This document shows, piece by piece, positions 59,811 to 64,000 of a DNA stretch of 64,000 bases; the stretch's first letter is position 1; each line of letters begins with the position of its first letter. The translations under genes were made by a program, and so were the position numbers. The DNA is from Pedobacter sp. Leaf41. Its GTDB lineage: Bacteria; Bacteroidota; Bacteroidia; Sphingobacteriales; Sphingobacteriaceae. The DNA lies in the NCBI RefSeq assembly GCF_001422545.1, contig NZ_LMLE01000011.1:366854-430853 (forward strand), given 5' to 3'. The notes beneath the pieces were generated by a model. The model did not search any database and was not told the DNA's origin. It was given only the letters and a program-made list of their open reading frames with translations.

Positions 59811-59840
59811 GTTATTCTGAGCCTAGCGAAGAATCTGTTA
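59811..59840 (+). repeat. Dispersed repeat GTTATTCTGAGCCTAGCGAAGAATC
   Basis: First of three variants in the 709-bp gap between the SNF2 gene and the epimerase: GTTATTCTGAGCCTAGCGAA then GAATCTGTTA. The whole gap (59790-60498) contains no gene I can support and consists largely of short repeats and palindromes. Confidence 0.6.
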
Positions 59841-59954
59841 AGTTTTTAGTTGACATTTGTAATCCCCACTTTATAACGATCATTTCTCTTTTCATAAAAA
59901 CTGGCAGTATTTGAGGTCTTCCTTAGTTTTTTCGGCTAGCCGCCGATGGGCTTT

Positions 59955-59980
59955 TTTCTTTTGTCTTGAGACAAAAGAAA
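59955..59980. repeat. Perfect 11-bp palindrome with TTGA loop
   Basis: TTTCTTTTGTC pairs perfectly with GACAAAAGAAA around TTGA. In a SNF2-downstream position with T- and A-rich arms, it could terminate transcription in either direction, but it is also a common Bacteroidota intergenic sequence. Confidence 0.55.
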
Positions 59981-60073
59981 CAAAACCGAGCCATTCAGCG
60001 AGCTCATTAATACCTTTAAAACAATATAAACTATTAATAACATCAAGGCTTGGATCCAATGTCGGATAAAATC

Positions 60074-60174
60074 ATCAAAGCTTAATCGACGGAATCACAA
60101 GCTGCGATGAAGAATCGCAGAATATGCGATGCCTTGTTGCAGCTGGCATTGAAAGTTTGTGCAAAAGCTTTGAT
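60074..60174. repeat. Imperfect large hairpin with nested stem
   Basis: ATCAAAGCTT at 60074-60083 is inverted as AAGCTTTGAT at 60165-60174, enclosing CTGCGA (60102-60107) / TCGCAG (60115-60120). No gene. May be a small non-autonomous palindromic element or structured RNA. Confidence 0.35.
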
Positions 60175-60335
60175 TTTTTCTCCTTCCATTGTCTCCTATG
60201 CCGGATAGCATGGCGGAACATCAATAGCAGATATAATGCTTCGTTAGGTTAACGTTGCTCGTTCATCCGTTTTTTTAGTCAGGATTTGTAATCCCGGCTT
60301 TAGAAGTATGCGTTATAAATCTCGACTAACCCTTT

Positions 60336-60472
60336 GTCATTCTGAGCGCAGCGAAGAATCTGTTAAATCAAAGATCCCAACATGAATAGTTTACAGATTT
60401 TATTTCAGGTGTTGCGGCTAAATGAGGTAGTGCTTTATAGGTTCTGGATTCTTCGCTGCGCTCAGAATGACA
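60336..60472. repeat. Inverted pair of 25-bp repeats (REP/BIME-like)
   Basis: TGTCATTCTGAGCGCAGCGA then AGAATC at 60336-60361 is exactly inverted at 60447-60472 (GATTCTTCGCTGCGCTCAGA then ATGACA), about 85 bp apart. The pair can form a long stem. It ends 26 bp before the minus-strand epimerase gene's stop and could terminate it. The TCATTCTGAG...GAATC sequence is a widely dispersed bacterial intergenic repeat. Confidence 0.75.
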
Positions 60473-60498
60473 GGTTTTTTTGAAGCGTGAGCTAGAAA

Positions 60499-61287
60499 TT
60501 AAATTGCAGTCTGGAAATCGTATTGTAAAAACTCAGGAACGTTAACACTTTCCACAACCTTCCAATCTTTCTTTTCATCTACAAAAAGGGGTTCCACTAA
60601 ATCAGATGTTTTCGCTGCTTCCGTATAAAACTCCTTTTTCGTGGGATGGTGAGGAGAGCAAGCGTTATAAATCCGTCCGTAAGCCTGTTTGTCTAAAATT
60701 GCAGCAGCAATGCCAACAGCATCAGTTTGATGGATGAGATTAACAGGAGCTAAACCATTTGGAACATCAGTTTTACCCGCGAAAAACCTGCCAGGGTTTC
60801 TATCTGGCCCAATCAATCCCGCGAAGCGGATAATGGTAAAATGATCTGGTAAAGAAGACTTTAAAATATTTTCTGCAGACAATACCACCTTTCCCGAATC
60901 GGTATCGGGATGTGTCTCGCTGTTTTCGTTTACTGTTTTATTTTCATCAGCATATACACTTGTCGAACTGATTAATACAACCTGTTTCGATTTATCTTTC
61001 GCGGCACCCAGAATTGATTTTATCTTTTGAGGGAAATCTAGAAGTTCAGCGGTGTTTCTTTTTGGAGGAATGCAGATAAAAAGCGCATCCGCATCAAAGA
61101 ATTCGTTGTCGGCAATAATGTGATCAGCTGTGAAATTGATTAGGAACGGACTAATTTTCTCTTCTGCAAGTAAATCAAGTTTTTCGGGCGAAGTGGTAGA
61201 TCCTTTCACTTCGTAACCAAGCTCAACTAATTTCTTTGCAAAAGCAAAACCGAACCAGCCGCAACCTAAAATGGAAATCGTTTTCAA
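60499..61287 (-). CDS. NAD(P)-binding protein, YeeZ-like epimerase
   Basis: A 262-residue extended-SDR-like protein: MKTISILGCGWFGFAFAKKL (GxGxxG-type cofactor motif GCGWFG at 8-13), ELGYEVKGSTTSPEKLDLLA, ADALFICIPPKRNTAELLDF, VVLISSTSVYADENKTVNEN, FTIIRFAGLIGPDRNPGRFF and LIHQTDAVGIAAAILDKQAY. It belongs to the YeeZ group, often called NAD-dependent epimerase/dehydratase, whose substrate is not known. YxxxK is not evident. It follows tdk by 59 bp on the same strand. Confidence 0.8.
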   Translation of the reverse strand: MKTISILGCGWFGFAFAKKLVELGYEVKGSTTSPEKLDLLAEEKISPFLINFTADHIIADNEFFDADALFICIPPKRNTAELLDFPQKIKSILGAAKDKSKQVVLISSTSVYADENKTVNENSETHPDTDSGKVVLSAENILKSSLPDHFTIIRFAGLIGPDRNPGRFFAGKTDVPNGLAPVNLIHQTDAVGIAAAILDKQAYGRIYNACSPHHPTKKEFYTEAAKTSDLVEPLFVDEKKDWKVVESVNVPEFLQYDFQTAI

Positions 61288-61346
61288 TTGAATTTTAGTT
61301 TTTAGTATTGACTAACAATCGGATAAGTAAACAGTTTTGAAAGCGA

Positions 61347-61928
61347 TTAGCCTTTATCCAAATTGTAACAAGCCCTGCATCGTGGCTCATAGCTTTCCTT
61401 TTCGCCGAGTAAAACGGTAGCTTCATCAGCCACGGTGCGGTAACTGTAAAGCGCTGGGTTGCCGCAGCAAACACAAACGGCATTTACTTTTGTAACATGC
61501 TCAGCAATGGCCATCAAGGCGGGCATCGGTCCAAAAGGTTTACCCGTAAAATCCATGTCGAGCCCGGCGACAATAACCCTGATGCCTTTGAGTGCTAATT
61601 TATTGCAAACATCCGGAAGTTCATTGTCGAAAAACTGGGCCTCATCAATGCCCACAACCTGGGTATTGGTTCCCAATAGTAAAATGGCCGAAGCGCTATC
61701 AACAGGAGTGGAGTTTATGGAATTTAAATCATGAGAAACCACAGCACTTTCATGGTAACGGGTATCTGTACGAGGTTTGAAAATCTCGACATTCAGCTTA
61801 GCAATCTGGGCTCTTTTTAGTCGGCGGATTAGCTCTTCAGTTTTTCCTGAAAACATAGAGCCACATACCACTTCAATACTTCCTGAAAATTCTCCCCTTC
61901 TTCTAAAATTCTGTTCGCTAAATAACAT
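61347..61928 (-). CDS. tdk: Thymidine kinase (type II)
   Basis: A 193-residue enzyme: P-loop CGSMFSGKTEELIRRLKRAQ (23-30 GSMFSGKT), VVGIDEAQFFDNELPDVCNK with the catalytic DEAQ at 95-98, VAGLDMDFTGKPFGPMPALM, and zinc cysteines C152/C155 (CVCC) and C184/C187 (CRAC). It phosphorylates thymidine to dTMP in the salvage pathway. Length is the family norm. Same strand as the epimerase downstream; the divergent acidic protein gene starts 122 bp away. Confidence 0.95.
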   Translation of the reverse strand: MLFSEQNFRRRGEFSGSIEVVCGSMFSGKTEELIRRLKRAQIAKLNVEIFKPRTDTRYHESAVVSHDLNSINSTPVDSASAILLLGTNTQVVGIDEAQFFDNELPDVCNKLALKGIRVIVAGLDMDFTGKPFGPMPALMAIAEHVTKVNAVCVCCGNPALYSYRTVADEATVLLGEKESYEPRCRACYNLDKG

Positions 61929-62050
61929 GCCCTATTTTTTATAACCCGGTGGATTCTCTTTAATTTTAAACCGAACAAATATCATAATTATGTGTTATTT
62001 TTGAATACATAGTTACCAACATAAATCGAGTAAAAAACCGTTATCACTTC

Positions 62051-63220
62051 ATGATGAACCAACAAGATATCTTTAAAAAAGTAGGCAATATTTTAACGGA
62101 ATTAAATGAGCAATACCAGTTCTTGGCTCAAAATCCTGAGCAATTAAACGATTTAGAAGTGGAGCTGTTTTTAGCGAATGCCGATTTTTTAGCTGATCAT
62201 GTTCGCATTGTACAAAAGTTAAACAGCACTTCGCAACAGCGAAATGTAACTAAGCAGGAGGTGCCCTTGGTGGCTCAACCAGAAACTTTAGAAGATGAAA
62301 TTTGGGCGGATAAAAGTTATTTAGAGGAAGAGGAAAGTTTCGTCACCGCTGAGCTGGAGGAAATTGCGACTGCAGAGGAAGAGGAAGAAAGAGTTGACGT
62401 AAAGCAGGAGCAAGAAGTTTTGGATGATGAAAAAATTCATGAAGATGTTGCGGAGGAAGTTTTAGAAAAAGATTTCTTTAAACCCGATCAGGATGATCAT
62501 TCTTTTGAGTTCGTTTTAGGCAATCACAGTACTGATGATAAATTCGATTATGAGGAAAAGTCGGTTGAAGAGATTTTCGATCGCCCGCTGAGTAAAGATG
62601 AAGAACAGGTACTTGCTCAAAAGAAAATGATCCATGAAAAAGAGGAGCAGCCAAATTTTGTTGAGGAAACCTTAACAACAGAAGAAGATGAGATTGGTCC
62701 GGAGCCATTTTTAATTCCTCATGAGGATGAACCAGAGCTTAGAGAGGTTGAGGAAGAGGTTGAGGCTCCGATTGATAATTTTAAACCTATCGAAGCATTG
62801 AGAGATGTAGAGATGGACGATCCTATTATTTCGCCGCCAATTGTTGAAGAAAAACCCATGTTTATTCCGGAAGCCATTCCGGTTAGACCGCCAGTTCAAC
62901 CCATTTCATCAACCCCAGCACCGAGTTTAAATGATTTATTGGCGAAAACACATGCAAATAACGAAGAGCCAATTAAAGCACCAATAGCTGATTTAAAACA
63001 AGGGATCAGTTTAAATGAAAAATTATTATTTGTTAAAGATTTATTTAAAGGTTACAATCTGGCCTATTCAGAAGCGATTGATATCGTAAATAAGATGAAT
63101 AGTTTTGAAGCAGCAGATAGCTTTTTGCAGACAAATTATGCCGCTAAAAATGACTGGGCCAGTAAGCAAGCAACGGTCGATCAGTTTTACGAATTGTTGA
63201 ATAGAAGGTTTAGGGTTTAG
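62051..63220 (+). CDS. Acidic conserved hypothetical protein
   Basis: This 389-residue protein starts at ATG 62051 (or the adjacent ATG 62054). It has a helical N-terminal ~60 residues, a long Glu/Asp-rich disordered middle (about 80-260, e.g. EEEESFVTAELEEIATAEEE) and Pro-rich linker (IPEAIPVRPPVQPISSTPAP), then a conserved C-terminal ~75-residue module, GISLNEKLLFVKDLFKGYNL then AYSEAIDIVNKMNSFEAADS and a final YELLNRRFRV. This C-terminal module is common in Bacteroidota hypothetical proteins. Function unknown. A TATTTTTG box at 61996-62003 could be its promoter. Confidence 0.7.
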   Translation: MMNQQDIFKKVGNILTELNEQYQFLAQNPEQLNDLEVELFLANADFLADHVRIVQKLNSTSQQRNVTKQEVPLVAQPETLEDEIWADKSYLEEEESFVTAELEEIATAEEEEERVDVKQEQEVLDDEKIHEDVAEEVLEKDFFKPDQDDHSFEFVLGNHSTDDKFDYEEKSVEEIFDRPLSKDEEQVLAQKKMIHEKEEQPNFVEETLTTEEDEIGPEPFLIPHEDEPELREVEEEVEAPIDNFKPIEALRDVEMDDPIISPPIVEEKPMFIPEAIPVRPPVQPISSTPAPSLNDLLAKTHANNEEPIKAPIADLKQGISLNEKLLFVKDLFKGYNLAYSEAIDIVNKMNSFEAADSFLQTNYAAKNDWASKQATVDQFYELLNRRFRV

Positions 63221-63575
63221 GTTGTAAGTTATAAGTTAAAGGTTATAAGTCTGGAATCATAAAACCAAGCGTACTTCCGTTCCAACAATCGTCATTGCGA
63301 AGCTGATCCTTTAATAGCTGTGAGATCTCGTTTCGTGTTAGTTTTGATTTTAAATCCCGTTCCTATTATCGTCATTGCGAAGCTAATCCTTCATTAGCTG
63401 CGGCAATCTCATTCGTTTTTTTTCAGGATTTGCAATAACCTATTTGGAGTCGAGATTGCAAATCTCGACTAGCAGCGATTAGCCCGCTGACTATAAGACT
63501 ATATCTTTGCTGTTTACTCCTTGCTCTTTCCTCCTCACTATTTGCTCCTTGATCTTCTCTCCTTACTATTTGCTC
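63221..63575. other. Non-coding gap with REP-like and palindromic repeats
   Basis: The gap holds two similar elements, GTCATTGCGAAGCTGATCCT at 63292-63311 (continuing to ~63340) and GTCATTGCGAAGCTAATCCT at 63371-63390 (to ~63418), each with an internal AGCTAATC/ATTAGCT-type arm. It also has the palindrome AGTCGAGATT-GCA-AATCTCGACT at 63448-63470, and an imperfect tandem run of TTTGCTCCTT-like units at about 63505-63577. No gene is supported. Confidence 0.6.
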
Positions 63576-64000
63576 CTAAAAAAATCCCATTCTATTCGAA
63601 TCCAGTTTCAAAAAGATAAATAGCAAAATGGTGAAGCTCCATAACGAAGAACCACCATAACTGATTAGCGGCAAAGGTATTCCAATTACCGGAATAATTC
63701 CAATGGTCATCCCTATGTTAATGAAGACGTGGAAGAAGAGAATACAGGCCACACTGTAACCGTAAACTCTGGAAAACGTAGATCGCTGTCGTTCGGCTAA
63801 GTTAATCAGCCTTAACAGTAAAAAACTATATAAACCAATCACCACCAAACAGCCCAAAAATCCCCATTCTTCACCAATGGTTGAGAAGATAAAATCGGTG
63901 CTTTGTTCTGGCACATAGCCGTATTTAGTTTGTGTTCCTTCTAAAAATCCTCTACCGGTAACCTGCCCGGAGCCTATGGCAATTTGAGATTGAATTACGT
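63576..64000 (-). CDS. rodA: Rod-shape determining protein RodA, C-terminal part (cut by window edge)
   Basis: The minus-strand frame is open from the window end to TAG at 63576-63578 (~141 codons), starting within the protein: IQSQIAIGSGQVTGRGFLEG, TQTKYGYVPEQSTDFIFSTI, GEEWGFLGCLVVIGLYSFLL and INIGMTIGIIPVIGIPLPLI then SYGGSSLWSFTILL. These are the hallmark motifs of SEDS peptidoglycan polymerases (FtsW/RodA), here RodA, which builds the lateral wall with PBP2. At least three TM helices are visible. The N-terminal half lies beyond 64000. Confidence 0.93.
   Translation of the reverse strand, partial: VIQSQIAIGSGQVTGRGFLEGTQTKYGYVPEQSTDFIFSTIGEEWGFLGCLVVIGLYSFLLLRLINLAERQRSTFSRVYGYSVACILFFHVFINIGMTIGIIPVIGIPLPLISYGGSSLWSFTILLFIFLKLDSNRMGFF

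Noticed and set aside
63292..63418. CRISPR array from the regularly placed repeats
   Set aside because: Only two imperfect copies, with no equal spacers and no cas genes.

Overview
The window comes from a Bacteroidota chromosome, most likely Sphingobacteriaceae (Pedobacter-like). The support is: low GC; promoters of the Bacteroidota TTG / TAnnTTTG type in front of two tRNA genes and the ribosomal operon; few clear Shine-Dalgarno sites; many SusC-like and other TonB receptors, lipoproteins and DUF families typical of the phylum; monomeric isocitrate dehydrogenase; and short dispersed palindromes next to a REP-associated tyrosine transposase. The genus is an inference; no rRNA is present.

Layout. 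1-2.5 kb: small stress/enzyme genes (DUF1801, DUF4256, Crp-like regulator with an SDR). 2.6-4.8 kb: the most unusual region. A gene broken by two in-frame stops is followed by two single genes on the minus strand, separated by ~133-bp imperfect palindromes bounded by GCYAAC...GTTRGC, plus a third smaller hairpin with similar ends. This looks like a cluster of integron attC-like sites without an integrase (CALIN-like cassette array), carrying a CPCC zinc-cysteine protein and a membrane-anchored unknown protein. 4.8-9.7 kb: a VOC protein with a frameshifted C-terminus, a zinc-ribbon protein, a short SSB, a TonB receptor and a sorbosone-dehydrogenase-like lipoprotein. 9.9-13.6 kb: three ankyrin-repeat genes, two of them translationally coupled paralogues, then a decayed gene (13.8-14.3 kb). 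14.6-16.8 kb: icd. 16.8-17.4 kb: RAYT transposase.

17.5-22.5 kb: iron/siderophore-type uptake locus (TonB receptor plus DUF4374 lipoprotein, divergent AraC regulator). 22.6-28.9 kb: housekeeping dnaX among small unknown genes. 29.1-30.2 kb: rpsF-rpsR-rplI. 30.4-36.4 kb: SDR, DUF1080 lipoprotein, mtgA, AsmA-like protein. 36.5-38.7 kb: two-gene membrane Fe-S electron-transfer module related to heterodisulfide reductase. 38.9-39.2 kb: two identical tRNA-Phe genes, each with its own promoter and terminator. 39.2-46 kb: small enzymes and a LytS/LytTR two-component pair.

46.4-53.8 kb: a complete L-rhamnose catabolic operon: transporter rhaT, a fused aldolase/dehydrogenase, isomerase, kinase and a GntR regulator. 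Rhamnose would enter by RhaT, be isomerised to rhamnulose, phosphorylated, split to DHAP and lactaldehyde, and the lactaldehyde oxidised by the SDR half of the fusion. A phosphatase and a glycerophosphodiester phosphodiesterase follow, convergent with a DeoR regulator. 56.4-59.8 kb: SWIM-SNF2 helicase. 59.8-60.5 kb: repeat-rich non-coding stretch. 60.5-64 kb: YeeZ-like epimerase, tdk, an acidic unknown protein, another repeat-rich gap, and the 3' part of rodA.
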